A stretch of 30,576 nucleotides of DNA from an uncultured Ruminococcus sp. (GTDB lineage: Bacteria; Bacillota; Clostridia; Oscillospirales; Ruminococcaceae). Within the stretch, counting starts at the first letter, position 1. Every line of letters starts with the position of its first letter. The translations under genes and the position numbers were made by a program. Of the stretch, positions 30,525 to 30,576 are shown one piece after another. Under the pieces are notes generated by a model. It had not been told where the DNA came from and made no database searches. It was given only the letters and a program-made list of their open reading frames with translations. The stretch spans positions 1-30,576 of the forward strand of contig UQKC01000029.1 in assembly GCA_900541495.1 (NCBI GenBank). The letters are read 5' to 3'.

Positions 30525-30570
30525 TACTAAGGAAACGCTGATTAATACGTTTTTGCCATTTTTCAAAATG
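30524..30570 (-). repeat. 47-bp terminal inverted repeat, right copy
   Basis: The exact reverse complement of positions 9-55. It starts at the last base of the stop codon of the second AIM24 gene. Confidence 0.9.
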
Positions 30571-30576
30571 GCAAAA
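30551..30576. terminator. Palindrome at the window end, possible terminator
   Basis: TTTTGCCATTTT (30551-30562) and AAAATGGCAAAA (30565-30576) form a perfect 12-bp palindrome with a 2-nt centre, flush with the window end. In RNA it would fold with a 4-nt loop. The left-end copy of the repeat lacks the outer arm of this palindrome. A T-run after it cannot be seen. Confidence 0.5.

Overview
The window looks like chromosomal DNA of an anaerobic Firmicute of the Ruminococcus/Oscillospiraceae type. This is inferred from the gene set (class II GalT, ATP-type PEP carboxykinase, rubrerythrin, an AmtB-PII fusion, ROK glucokinase, AIM24 proteins), AAGGAGG-type ribosome binding sites, TTGACA-17-TATAAT promoters and moderate GC with AT-rich intergenic DNA. 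There are no rRNA, tRNA, CRISPR, phage or transposase genes. The two ends carry a perfect 47-bp inverted repeat, so the window may be a whole contig or segment bounded by a dispersed repeat.

Layout. 1-1877: a sodium-dependent NSS transporter, then a gene-free patch with a 17-bp tandem repeat and nested inverted repeats. 1878-6210 (minus strand): tetR-type regulator, Ser/Thr-rich lipoprotein, class II galT and cyclophilin-type PPIase. 6211-12393: a 46-bp operator-like palindrome overlaps a consensus promoter for an MMPL/RND exporter, which is followed 1 nt later by a 1164-residue GLUG/coiled-coil surface protein. 12460-15532: a metal locus with an ArsR-AraC fusion regulator divergent from a free-standing HMA metallochaperone and a Zn/Cd-type P1B ATPase. 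15647-18213: rubrerythrin, then a receiver/histidine-kinase-ATPase fusion that looks like a collapsed two-component system, and an RlmA-type 23S rRNA methyltransferase.

18524-20287 (minus): an AmtB ammonium channel with a fused PII domain. 20803-25409 (plus): mannose-6-phosphate isomerase, ROK glucokinase, a DUF4375-like protein, dihydroxy-acid dehydratase with a Cys-rich N-terminus, and a small membrane-anchored protein. 25570-28871 (minus): ATP-dependent PEP carboxykinase, an unknown protein, MscL and an SCP2-domain protein. 29179-30524 (plus): two tandem AIM24-family paralogues.

Most genes are housekeeping carbon, nitrogen and stress functions. The most unusual items are: (i) the TetR/MMPL/GLUG locus, whose MMPL protein ends in a bactofilin-like repeat tail; (ii) the RR-HATPase fusion lacking both the DNA-recognition helix and the phospho-accepting histidine; (iii) the ArsR-AraC regulator; and (iv) a recurring architecture in which a strong promoter is followed within about 3-6 nt of the predicted transcription start by a stem-loop (rubrerythrin, amtB, pckA, AIM24).
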